Source: Bacteroidota bacterium
GTDB lineage: Bacteria; Bacteroidota; Bacteroidia; Bacteroidales; F082
Direction: 5' to 3'
Assembly: GCA_016845105.1 (NCBI GenBank)
Contig: JAERTF010000147.1
Coordinates: 1 to 64,000 of the forward strand
DNA length: 64,000 nucleotides
The notes under the pieces are model-generated. The model was not told the DNA's origin. It was given only the letters and a program-made list of their open reading frames with translations, and searched no databases. Below are positions 52,246-61,058 of the stretch, in pieces. Position 1 is the stretch's first letter. Each line of letters starts with the position of its first letter. A program made the translations under genes and the position numbers.

Positions 52246-54312
52246 ATGAAACGAATTATACTATTCTTATTCGTAATCACATTTGTCAGCTCAATGTCAG
52301 CACAAAATGCTCCCATTGCAAACGATGATTTTGCACATGGACAGCTTGGAGAATCAGTTACCATCAATGTAATAAATAACGATACGCATCCCGATGGCTT
52401 AAATTTTAGAGTTTTTATGTCAACTGAGGCAAACTCGTTTACCGATAGTACAATAACCTTTAATCTAGAATATGAAGATTATTATCACTATGGTGAAAAT
52501 GATACTATTGCGATACCATATACCTTGATGGATGAAAATGGAAACATAGGTTTTGAGTCGGTAGCGGTTCTTTTTTTAACGATTACCGACAATAACTATT
52601 TCGATTTTCTGGATGTAAACAACATTAGAGCAAGGATACAGGCCAGTGGCCTACAGTTTTGGCCCGGCCCATTGGGTGATAATCCTACACCTCCAGGATA
52701 TGTATCAAACAATGTTTTTGAGTTTCCAAAGGAAAGTGGAAAACAGACGATTTTTAACTCAACAATGTGGATCGCTGGAAAAGATGAATCAGGAAATTTA
52801 AAATTGGCAGCCGAACGTTATCGTCAGGTAGGAATGGATTATTGGCCCGGCCCCCTGAGTAGTAATGGTACTGAATTAAGTATAGAGGAATCTACTGTTA
52901 TTGAATGGCAGAACGTTTGGAAACTATCTAAGGATCAAATAATTTACCATAAGTTTAACTGGTATAAAGATGATTATGAACCAATTGAAAATATAGCAAC
53001 ATGGCCAGCGCATGGTGATGCTGAGTTGAATCAGGCAGAATTTTTAGCTCCATTTATAGATATCGATGGGGATAGTATATATGATCCAATGATGGGAGAT
53101 TATCCACTTATCCGTGGAGACCAATGTATATACTTTATTATTAATGATGTACGTGATCACAAAGAAACTTCTGGCGAAGCTCTTGGGCTAGAAATTCATG
53201 GTATGGCATATGAGTTTTTGAGCCCTGAATCACTGCCAATTAACAATACCTTATTTTTAAGTTATAAAATATTTAACAGATCTTCTCTTAATTATGTTGA
53301 CACTTATATCGGGTTATTTACTGATTTTGACATTGGCTTTGCAACCGATGATTATGTTGGTTGTGATGTGTCCAGAGGGGCCTATTATGGGTACAATGGC
53401 AATTCAGTTGATGGAAATGGTGAGCCAGGAACATATGGAGAGACAATTCCTGCACAGGGAATTGTAATACTTGGTGGACCACTCATGGATGCTAATGGAG
53501 TAGATGACCCCGATGACCAATGTGATGAAAGTATAAATGGAGTTGGATTTGGCGATGGCATTGAGGATAATGAACGCCATGGAATGTCGAAGTTTCTATA
53601 TTATAACAACGACAATTCGTCTGTTGGAGACCCACAAACAGCATTCGATTATTATAATTATTTAAATGCTATTTGGAAAGATGGTACTCCGATGGAATAT
53701 GGCGGAAATGGACATGTAAGTAGTGGTGCATATGGGCCATCTGCAAACTTTATGTATCCGGGATTAACTGATCCATGTTTCTGGGGTACCGATGAAGAAG
53801 AACCTTATGGCCCAATTGATTGGACCGAAGAAATTGTTGGGAATGAGCCAGGTGATCGTAGAGGGTTAAGTGTTATGGGACCATTTACCTTTGAGCCCGG
53901 GACCATGGAAAGGGTAGATATTGCATTTGTAAGCGCTTTTCCTGATGGTGATAAAACAGATGTTGAGACTCTTATGCAATATATTGATGTAGTTAAAAAT
54001 GATTATTACGAAGATCCAACTTATTTTGGTTATCAGTGGTTAGGGGTTGATGACAGGGAAATGGTAATAACAAAGAGCAATATTAGTGCTTATCCAAACC
54101 CTGTTAATAATATATTAACATTTAGCTGCGATAACATTATCGGAAACTCAGTTTATGGATTACTTAATATGATGGGAGAAGTGGTTGTTAATGGAACTAT
54201 GGAGAAAAATGAAACCACAACAATTAATATGGAAAGCCTATTGCCAGGTATTTATGTGCTTTCGGTAAGGGATGAGAATAATACATACTCAACTAAGATT
54301 ATCAAGAATTAA
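52246..54312 (+). CDS. Secreted T9SS type A protein with Ig-like N-terminal domain
   Basis: A 688-residue protein. Signal peptide (about 1-19, ends SMSAQ), then an Ig/cadherin-like domain (about 22-115, ANDDFAHGQLGESVTINVIN). A large domain then starts FDFLDVNNIRARIQASG with repeated WPGPL segments (178 and 205), common in T9SS surface proteins of unknown function. The C-terminal 80 residues are a T9SS type A sorting domain. Function unknown; probably a cell-surface or extracellular structural protein. Separate from the preceding gene by 174 bases. Confidence 0.85.
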   Translation: MKRIILFLFVITFVSSMSAQNAPIANDDFAHGQLGESVTINVINNDTHPDGLNFRVFMSTEANSFTDSTITFNLEYEDYYHYGENDTIAIPYTLMDENGNIGFESVAVLFLTITDNNYFDFLDVNNIRARIQASGLQFWPGPLGDNPTPPGYVSNNVFEFPKESGKQTIFNSTMWIAGKDESGNLKLAAERYRQVGMDYWPGPLSSNGTELSIEESTVIEWQNVWKLSKDQIIYHKFNWYKDDYEPIENIATWPAHGDAELNQAEFLAPFIDIDGDSIYDPMMGDYPLIRGDQCIYFIINDVRDHKETSGEALGLEIHGMAYEFLSPESLPINNTLFLSYKIFNRSSLNYVDTYIGLFTDFDIGFATDDYVGCDVSRGAYYGYNGNSVDGNGEPGTYGETIPAQGIVILGGPLMDANGVDDPDDQCDESINGVGFGDGIEDNERHGMSKFLYYNNDNSSVGDPQTAFDYYNYLNAIWKDGTPMEYGGNGHVSSGAYGPSANFMYPGLTDPCFWGTDEEEPYGPIDWTEEIVGNEPGDRRGLSVMGPFTFEPGTMERVDIAFVSAFPDGDKTDVETLMQYIDVVKNDYYEDPTYFGYQWLGVDDREMVITKSNISAYPNPVNNILTFSCDNIIGNSVYGLLNMMGEVVVNGTMEKNETTTINMESLLPGIYVLSVRDENNTYSTKIIKN

Positions 54313-54330
54313 TCAAACAATAGCCCATGC

Positions 54331-54366
54331 AAACCCGTAGAATGAAGATATGTTCTACGGGTTTTA
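54331..54366. terminator. Bidirectional rho-independent terminator
   Basis: AAACCCGTAGAA pairs with TTCTACGGGTTT over a 10-base loop. It has flanking A and T tracts and sits between the convergent T9SS gene and the XRE gene at 54364, so it can work for both. Confidence 0.75.
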
Positions 54367-54558
54367 TTCTTCAAAAACAAATACATCTTCAATGCTCAGA
54401 TTAAATACCTGTGCGATATCATGAGCAAGTTTAAGAGAGGGGTTGTATTTCCCCTTTTCAAGAAATACAATTGTCTCTCGTCGTACATCAACAAGTTTTG
54501 CCAAATCAAGCTGAGTTAGGTCGTCTCTTGCACGAAGTTCTTTTATTCTATTCCTCAT
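54364..54558 (-). CDS. XRE-family helix-turn-helix regulator (copy 2)
   Basis: A 64-residue protein consisting of one HTH domain, [20 protein letters not shown], followed by [14 protein letters not shown] and a C-terminal EDVFVFEE end resembling copy 1. It overlaps the upstream membrane gene by 11 bases. The two XRE copies share the pattern QTI/ETI...EKGxYNPSLxLA. It is probably an autorepressor of the pair. Confidence 0.9.
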   Translation of the reverse strand: MRNRIKELRARDDLTQLDLAKLVDVRRETIVFLEKGKYNPSLKLAHDIAQVFNLSIEDVFVFEE

Positions 54559-54958
54559 TTAGTTTTCGTTTTACCACAAGTTTTGTAATATAGAATATAA
54601 GCGCTGACATTAAAATTCCTCCTCCCAGCATTGTTTCTGTGTTAGGAAATTTGTCTTTAAAAATAAAGATAAATAGCCACATGTACATTGAGATAAGAAA
54701 AGCATGATATCCTGATTTGTATTTTATCAAGTCACTCAACTCATCTTCTGTTTTTAATCCCATTTTTTCTTCCTTATCTTTTTTGAAGGCATTGTAAATA
54801 GCAATTCCTCCAAAAATTACGATTAGTGCAAAAATGTAAATGTCAATTCCCTGTAATAGATCGGTTCCTTTTTCAACAGCAATAAACCCCCAAAAAGCCG
54901 CCATGACAAGCACTGATGTGACCATTAATGTTATTCTATTTCTTTTTTTCATAACCAT
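54548..54958 (-). CDS. Four-helix membrane protein paired with XRE regulator (copy 2)
   Basis: A 136-residue protein with hydrophobic helices at about 9-25, 38-54, 89-107 and 111-128. A charged cytosolic segment ([24 protein letters not shown]) lies between helices 2 and 3, like copy 1's DERDKLIKLKATRN. It overlaps the XRE gene by 11 bases. Function unknown; the second copy of this two-gene module in the window. Confidence 0.78.
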   Translation of the reverse strand: MVMKKRNRITLMVTSVLVMAAFWGFIAVEKGTDLLQGIDIYIFALIVIFGGIAIYNAFKKDKEEKMGLKTEDELSDLIKYKSGYHAFLISMYMWLFIFIFKDKFPNTETMLGGGILMSALIFYITKLVVKRKLNEE

Positions 54959-54977
54959 ATGTTATATAAATCTAACA

Positions 54978-54985
54978 CAAAGATA
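54978..54985 (-). promoter_or_regulatory. -7 promoter element of XRE/membrane pair 2
   Basis: The minus strand reads TATCTTTG, 20 bases before the ATG at 54958, identical to the -7 element of pair 1. A TGTTATATA ... TATATAACA inverted repeat flanks this region. A second TATCTTTG at 55062-55069 is further upstream. Confidence 0.5.
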
Positions 54986-55198
54986 GAAATATATAACATG
55001 CGGCAAGAAAATCGAGAAAATTATTTTAACCTTTATGGTTTGTTTAATAAAACTATATTAACAAAGATAAACGACAACAGGTTAAGGGACCAATATTAAA
55101 TATACCCGTCAAATAATTAAATATAATATAAGGTTTTGCATTTCAATTAAAAACTTAATCAACATTATTTAAAGCCTGAGTGCCTGAAACACATAATA

Positions 55199-57432
55199 TT
55201 AGAAGTTATATCCTACATTTACAGCAAAGGAAATCGATGGATCATGTTTTGCTCCCATTACAGTAAATTCTATTGGGCCGATAAAACTATTATAAGCAGC
55301 AGTTAAACCATAACCTAGTTTTGAATTGTCAATATCGAAAACATCTTTGATTTTGTATTCAATATTTCCAAAATCAGCTCTGGCAATTAGGTATAATTTT
55401 TCGTAAACATTATACTGCAACTTTAATCTTGCAATAGCAGCATAATAACCAAAAGCCTGAATAAACCTATATCCTGTAAAAGGAACAAATGTGCTGATGT
55501 AATTAATATCATTTATACCACCAAATGCATATTGATATTGTGGAGCGGGATTATCATTTTCCCTCATTCCACCTATAAAAATACCTGGGTTTATTGTTAG
55601 TCTTTTATGTAATTTTGAATAATGATCATATTTAAGATACATCATAAGAATATCTGTCGAAAGCTTTCCCCAACCCTCGGTTGATGTTGGTTTAACATAT
55701 TGACATTTGAGTTCGGTATTAAAACCTCGCGTTGCAAAATATAGTTTCTCTCTCGTGTCAGCCTTAAACCTGGCAAAAAAGATGGCAAACTCATCATTTG
55801 CTGAAAAATCAAAATCCTCAAGACCCACTATTTCTTGATTTATGCCTGAAAACTCATATTCAAAACCCAATCTGAAATTGTAGATATTTGCAATTGTAGA
55901 TGTTACAAATGCGGATGGTTTAAAACTCGAGATAGAATATGATGTTGTTTTTTTAAATGTTTCAATATTATAATCATCAAAGTGGAATCTAAAAAGGTCA
56001 AACTCTATTCCAAAACTAGGTTTGGCTCCGTTAGATATTGTGTATAGCGTTTTTAAACGTGGGTTAGATCCCATAACCAACTCGGTTAATAGTTTGCTTC
56101 TATTACCAAGTATATTTCTAAAGATTCCATTTAATCTAATACTACCATGATAATCTAAATCATAATGAATTGATGCAGATATATATCCAGTGGGAGCTTC
56201 TTCAAGCTTAATTATTAGGTTTACTTTACCGTCAGGAGCTTTTCTAACCTCATAAAAAACATGCTTAAAAAACTGGGTCCCATACACCCTGGTAATTGCC
56301 AACTCTAATTCATTAAGTGATATTTTCGAATTTCTGAATTTACCAAAAAAGTTGTTTAAATATATCAGTGACATTTGTTTGTTACCTTCATAGATTACAT
56401 CTGCAATATCCAATGAGTCCAGTGGTTTTGTAACATATTCCTTAATGGGCATATTTTCTATTGCATTTAAACTGTCGGCAAGCTGTTTAATTTCGTTGTA
56501 ATATAGCCTTGCCTGTGCTTCTCCATATGCAATTGTTTGTTCATACTTGTCAAAATCAAGCATCCCTGCTTGTACATCAAGATGAAAGTTTAAATCAAGT
56601 GCTTTATTAGTTTCTTCGTTGGCTTCTACTCCATGGAAGAATATGATCTGACTTATAATCTCGGCCAAAGAGCTTAACTCAGATATTGTATCGGACAGAC
56701 CCGATTGCAAATCACAACCAACTAACAATTGTGCTCCCATTTCCTGAACAGGAATAGCAGGATAATTATTTACAATTCCCCCATCAACTAAATACATTCC
56801 GTTATAATGAGTAGGAGTAAAATAACCTGGTATCGACATGCTTGATCGAATTGCCATTGGTAAATATCCCTCACGAAGTATTTCAGCATCTCCATTAAAA
56901 AGGTTTGCTCCAACGCATAAAAATGGAGTTTGTAATTCATTGAAATTTGTAATTTCCCATGCGGGGGAGAAGTATTTGTTTAATACTAAGTTTATTTGTT
57001 GTCCTTCGAACATTGCCTGTTTAAGACCAACTTTCCTTTTTTTAATGGAAGTGCTATTATTGAGTTTTCCATAAATTCTCGCTCATCAAATGCAATGTAT
57101 TTGCGAGGAATCTTATCTTTTAACAAAGCATCCCAGTCTTGGGAACGCACCATTTTTTCAATTTCATCAGGGCTATAACCAATTGCATATAATCCGCCAA
57201 TAATACTACCAATACTTGTTCCTCCAACATAGTCAATTCTAAGGCCTACTTCCTGGAATACCCTCAGCATTCCGATATATGCAAAGCCTTTTGCACCACC
57301 ACCACTTAACACCAGCCCAACTTTTGGCCGTTTTTTGTTGGTTTCTGAAGGCGGAGTTATTCCTAAAATCAGACTAGATTGTAATAATATTAAGATTGAT
57401 AACAATAATTTAATTTGGTTTTTGAAAGTCAT
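55199..57432 (-). pseudogene. Patatin-like phospholipase/Omp85 surface protein, frameshifted
   Basis: Two adjacent frames form one gene of about 745 codons. The first (start 57432) has a signal peptide, then the patatin oxyanion loop GLVLSGGGAKGFAYIG and the nucleophile motif GGTSIGS; it ends KKGKLVLNRQCSKDNK. The second (from about 57013) carries on MFEGQQINLVLNKYF, the catalytic Asp in VDGGIVNNYP, a POTRA-like region, and an Omp85-type barrel ending AVNVGYNF. One missing A in a run of three (plus 57020-57022) would restore one frame: KLVLKQAMFEGQ. This matches PlpD-type type Vd autotransporters. It is either a true frameshift or an assembly error. It would be a surface-exposed phospholipase A if intact. 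Confidence 0.8.
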
Positions 57433-57461
57433 AATTATTGGTTTTAAGTTAAAAAGTCAAC

Positions 57462-57469
57462 CAAATTTA
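57462..57469 (-). promoter_or_regulatory. -7 promoter element of the patatin gene
   Basis: The minus strand reads TAAATTTG, 30 bases before the ATG at 57432, compatible with a leader of about 24 bases. Confidence 0.45.
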
Positions 57470-57517
57470 ATAAGATTTTCCAGAAATTAAACATGCTAAT
57501 CGGAGTGAATTGAAAAC

Positions 57518-57667
57518 ATGTATGTATTATTGATAAAAGCACAAAACGGAAATTGCTTTTTCATCAATCAGGAAACAAATAACCTGTGTACTAATCCAGA
57601 AAAATTAGTCCCCATATTCAGAAATGAAAAAGGAGCAAACAATAAGAATGAAATGGTATTTCGATAA
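57518..57667 (+). CDS. Possible small ORF of 49 residues
   Basis: An ATG-initiated frame (MYVLLIKAQNGNCFFINQ...) is open for 49 residues and ends just before the convergent GNAT gene. In DNA this AT-rich, chance survival is a few percent. No family is recognised. I list it as a candidate only. Confidence 0.2.
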   Translation: MYVLLIKAQNGNCFFINQETNNLCTNPEKLVPIFRNEKGANNKNEMVFR

Positions 57668-57673
57668 ATAAAA

Positions 57674-58186
57674 CTATTGTACTTTCAGCCCATAAATTAA
57701 ATGATCATGAACTTTTTCATCAATATTAATTGTAGAAGGGAGTCTGCCCCATTCTTCAAACCCGTATTTGGTAAGAAGTTTAACACTTTCAAAATTTACA
57801 TCAAGAACAAAAGCCAATAAGGTGTTTTTGCCAATTCGTGGGCAATCTTTAATAACATGTTCGAGTAGTGCCGATCCAATGCCTATTCGTTTATGTTCTT
57901 CATCAAGAAAAAAGCTAACCTCACCAATTTTGCTCATCGCCTCTCTTCCTGGTCGATATTGAGTTAGGTTTACATATCCAACCACCTCTCCTTTTATTTC
58001 TGCAACGTAAATAGGAAAAGTATCGGAGTTATGTTTTTTAAACCACTCAACCCTTTCCTTAACGGTAAATTCCCACATGTTGCCAGTTGCTCGTCGGCTT
58101 CTAATAGCTTGGTTATAGATGGTTACAATTGAAGTCAGGTCTTCAAATAAAGCAGGGCGAATTTCTATATTTTGTTTCATTTGCAT
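57674..58186 (-). CDS. GNAT-family N-acetyltransferase
   Basis: A 170-residue acetyltransferase that moves an acetyl group from acetyl-CoA to an amine. The acetyl-CoA-binding segment is KRIGIGSALLEHVI near 95-108, with strands such as YPIYVAEIKGEVVGYVNL and the late FESVKLLTKYGFEEWG. The phosphinothricin acetyltransferase (Pat/YncA-like) subgroup is likely from IYNQAI near the start. The substrate is unknown. The start may be Met1 or Met3. It stands alone, convergent with a possible small ORF. Confidence 0.9.
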   Translation of the reverse strand: MQMKQNIEIRPALFEDLTSIVTIYNQAIRSRRATGNMWEFTVKERVEWFKKHNSDTFPIYVAEIKGEVVGYVNLTQYRPGREAMSKIGEVSFFLDEEHKRIGIGSALLEHVIKDCPRIGKNTLLAFVLDVNFESVKLLTKYGFEEWGRLPSTINIDEKVHDHLIYGLKVQ

Positions 58187-58255
58187 TTCAATAATAATAA
58201 GGAATAAAATTTATGATGTAAAATTATAAATTTTGATATTAAGAATGGTTCAAAA

Positions 58256-58500
58256 CTACTTGATGACTCCAATTGGGCATACTAATTGGCAGTCGGTTCA
58301 GACTATACGTTCGGAATGATTAATCTTTTTACTCTGGCTGATATATCTCATAGCATCAAAATCCAATGTACAAATTTTATTACAAGCACCACATTCGATG
58401 CATTAATTTTGGAAGGGCTTAATTTTAATAGGTCAAATTGTTGCTGTTGGAATCATAACCAAAGCAACATAAGTGTTTACAAAATGCTTTTTTGTCGTTT
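58256..58500 (-). pseudogene. Decayed remnant of a [4Fe-4S] ferredoxin-type protein
   Basis: The minus strand, read in a frame ending at the TAG at 58256-58258, shows CIECGACNKIC (C-x2-C-x2-C-x3-C), then TLDFDAMRYISQSKKINHSE, then RIV-stop-TDCQLVCPIGVIK. Changing one Arg (CGT to TGT) would help restore the second cluster motif, and an in-frame TGA and an upstream TAA break the frame. A second frame upstream reads NDKKAFCKHLC, like the membrane-side Cys motif of polyferredoxin membrane proteins. Several lesions mean decay, not a single error. The parent resembled the C-terminal half of a [4Fe-4S]-binding membrane protein; the family is a guess. Confidence 0.65.
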
Positions 58501-58707
58501 AAGGCAAATCAAGGGTGGTTTAGAATGTTAAAATAGATTGCATTACCCACAAACATCCATAACATTTCGTTTTACTAATGTAATTTTTCCATACATCATA
58601 GCTTAGAGCAAACCACTATACATCACTTTAAACAAAAATTCAATTAATGTTTTTAATAATTATCATCAATATTATTCAGTATAAAATCCGTTAATTCTAA
58701 CCTTTTC

Positions 58708-58715
58708 TATCTTTG
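58708..58715 (+). promoter_or_regulatory. -7 promoter element of the AbgT transporter gene
   Basis: TATCTTTG matches TAnnTTTG, 18 bases before the ATG at 58733. Leader about 10-15 bases. Confidence 0.5.
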
Positions 58716-58732
58716 CTCCTTATTTTTCAATT

Positions 58733-60271
58733 ATGGAATCATCAAAAACTAAAACAGGCATCCTCCAAAAGATGCTAAACTGGACCGAGAAGGCAGGAAA
58801 TGCTCTTCCACATCCTGGAACTTTGTTTGCACTGTTTGCAATTGGCACCTTAGTATTATCGGCAATTGGAGCCTATTTTGGATGGGAAGTTATTCATCCT
58901 GGAACCAAAGAGATAATACAACCAGTTAATCTACTTTCTCATGATGGAGTTCATAGGATTATCCTTGAGATGGTTGATAATTTTACTGGATTTGCCCCAC
59001 TGGGCATCGTAATGGTGGCAATGCTGGGAATTGGAATTGCAGAGCAGAGTGGATTAATAAGTGCTATTATTAGATTGTTGGTGCTTAACTCACACAAGCA
59101 ACTTCTAACTTTCATAATTGTATTTTCAGGAATCTTATCAAATGTTGCTTCTGATGTTGGTTATGTGTTGTTAATACCCCTTGCCGGGGTTATATTTATT
59201 GCGGTAGGGCGACACCCGATTGCAGGTATGGCAGCAGCTTTTGCAGGAGTAAGTGGAGGTTTTAGTGCAAACCTTGTACTTGGTACTGTTGATCCTCTGT
59301 TGGCCGGACTTTCAACTGAGGCTGCGGAAATTCTTGATCCCACATATGAAGTTAATCCCACTGCAAATTATTATTTCATGGTGGCTTCCACCTTTATTAT
59401 TGCCTTTACAGGTACGTTTATAACTAACAAAGTTGTTGAACCAAGACTTGGAAAGTATACCGGTAAGGTAGATGAGAGGGAAAGCTCCGTTGAACACCTC
59501 TCAAAACTTGAGAAAAAGGGTTTATGGATGGCTGTTCTTACAATGGTAGTTATTGTGGTAATTACAATTATTGGTATTGTTCCGGATGATGGTTTTTTCA
59601 GAGGAGCAGATGGTGGTATTTTAACATCCCCATTAATAAAAGGTGTGGTTGCTATGTTATTCTTTACAGCAGGAGCAACAGGGCTGTCTTATGGAATTAC
59701 AACTGGTGCTTTTAAGAATGATACAGATGTAATGAATGGGATGGCAGCATCAATGAGATCGTTAGCAACATATTTTGTGCTGGTATTTTTTGCTGCTCAG
59801 TTTGTGGCATATTTTAAATGGAGTAACCTGGGAATTATTTTGGCTGTTGAAGGTGCTGATATGCTTATGTCGGCTGATTTGGGGCTGATTCCATTGATGA
59901 TATTGTTTATAATTTTATCGGCTTCCATAAATATGTTAATGGGAAGCGCATCTGCAAAATGGGCTATTCTTGCGCCAATATTTATTCCCATGTTTATGAT
60001 TATGGGATACTCACCCGAGTTGTCTCAGGTTGTTTATAGAATTGGCGATAGCGTTACAAATGTAATTTCGCCTATGATGAGCTTTTTTGCGCTGATAATT
60101 GCCTTTGTTCAGAAGTATGATCCTAAAGCCGGAATAGGGACAATTATTGCCACTATGATTCCTTACTCAATTGCATTCTTCCTTGTATGGGTATTGCTGT
60201 TGGTAGGATGGCTGTTGTTTGGGCTACCTTTGGGACCAGATGCAGGTATTCATTATGTAATGCCACAATAG
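58733..60271 (+). CDS. AbgT family transporter
   Basis: A 512-residue integral membrane protein with about 11-13 hydrophobic helices. The segments ALPHPGTLFALFAIGTLVLS near the start, SNVASDVGYVLLIPL and AAAFAGVSGGFSANL in the middle and INMLMGSASAKWAILAPIF near the end are typical of AbgT. Characterised members import p-aminobenzoyl-glutamate or export sulfonamides, coupled to ions. The substrate here is unknown. It is monocistronic. No folate-peptide hydrolase (AbgA/AbgB) gene lies next to it, so the folate link is open. Confidence 0.93.
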   Translation: MESSKTKTGILQKMLNWTEKAGNALPHPGTLFALFAIGTLVLSAIGAYFGWEVIHPGTKEIIQPVNLLSHDGVHRIILEMVDNFTGFAPLGIVMVAMLGIGIAEQSGLISAIIRLLVLNSHKQLLTFIIVFSGILSNVASDVGYVLLIPLAGVIFIAVGRHPIAGMAAAFAGVSGGFSANLVLGTVDPLLAGLSTEAAEILDPTYEVNPTANYYFMVASTFIIAFTGTFITNKVVEPRLGKYTGKVDERESSVEHLSKLEKKGLWMAVLTMVVIVVITIIGIVPDDGFFRGADGGILTSPLIKGVVAMLFFTAGATGLSYGITTGAFKNDTDVMNGMAASMRSLATYFVLVFFAAQFVAYFKWSNLGIILAVEGADMLMSADLGLIPLMILFIILSASINMLMGSASAKWAILAPIFIPMFMIMGYSPELSQVVYRIGDSVTNVISPMMSFFALIIAFVQKYDPKAGIGTIIATMIPYSIAFFLVWVLLLVGWLLFGLPLGPDAGIHYVMPQ

Positions 60272-60272
60272 G

Positions 60273-60446
60273 CTATAGAGTTTGATTTATAGAAAAATGT
60301 CTTTTTAGTTTTAAACTAGGCTTATTTAGTAGGTTTATTGTAAAGAACAGGCATTTGGTCTTTCCAGTTATTCTAGTATTAAAAACAGCACTTCTTATGG
60401 GTGAAGAATAGATTTCATCTTCTGTTACTTCATCTTCATTTCCCAT
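60273..60446 (-). CDS. Possible small ORF of 57 residues
   Basis: ATG at 60444-60446 opens a 57-residue frame beginning MGNEDEVTEDEIYSSPIRS, ending INQTL. The acidic start and Lys-rich end are unlike random AT-rich translation. No family is recognised and there is no promoter motif. It may be a relic. Listed as a candidate only. Confidence 0.2.
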   Translation of the reverse strand: MGNEDEVTEDEIYSSPIRSAVFNTRITGKTKCLFFTINLLNKPSLKLKRHFSINQTL

Positions 60447-60479
60447 ATTATCAGGCCTAACAACTACCCCTTAATAAAA

Positions 60480-61019
60480 CTATTTATTCCGTTTGTAGTG
60501 ACTTTGAACAATTTGATTCAAAAGAACCACAGTGTTCAGGTGTTTGAACTGTAATGATTTTGGTAATTGTCCAAACAATGAAATTCCATCGCCCAATAAA
60601 ATAGGAATGGTGGAAATTCTAAGCTCATCAATTAGATCTTCTTTTAAGAAATGTTGAACAGTTTTTCCTCCATCAATGTATAAACTATGGTGCCCCTTTT
60701 TGTATATCTTGCTAAGAATTTCTTTTGGAGTACCATTTAGAATAGATACCTTTTCAATAAGTTTTTTAGGAATTTCACCAAGCGAACCGCTTAACACAAA
60801 CACATGTTTTTTGTAAGGCCATTCACCATCAAAGCCTGATACAGTTTCAAAGGTTGTCCTCCCCATAACTATTGCATCAACCTCATCCATGAGGCTATTG
60901 TAACCCATATCATTATTTTCGGGGTTTGGTATTAAATTCAACCAATCAAGCTCTCCGTTTATTCCAGCAATATATCCATCTAAACTCTTTGCAACAAAAA
61001 CGATGTTTCTATTTTTCAT
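60480..61019 (-). CDS. Dihydrofolate reductase family protein (RibD C-terminal-like)
   Basis: A 179-residue protein with the DHFR/RibD-C fold. The first strand and loop (IVFVAKSLDGYIAGINGELDWL), the nucleotide-side VMGRTTFETV at about 50-59 and YIDGGKTVQHFL near 114-125 match stand-alone RibD-C family members that reduce pterin- or pyrimidine-like substrates with NADPH. Substrate is unknown, and no folate or riboflavin gene is adjacent. Stands alone on the minus strand, 40 bases before the GH36 gene's end. Confidence 0.88.
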   Translation of the reverse strand: MKNRNIVFVAKSLDGYIAGINGELDWLNLIPNPENNDMGYNSLMDEVDAIVMGRTTFETVSGFDGEWPYKKHVFVLSGSLGEIPKKLIEKVSILNGTPKEILSKIYKKGHHSLYIDGGKTVQHFLKEDLIDELRISTIPILLGDGISLFGQLPKSLQFKHLNTVVLLNQIVQSHYKRNK

Positions 61020-61058
61020 AATGGTATTTATTGTAGATAGGCTAGTGTAATAAATATA

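Noticed and set aside
58286-58531. 81-residue plus-strand frame with a CCCW segment
   Set aside because: It is the complement of the ferredoxin relic; the Cys codons arise from the opposite strand.
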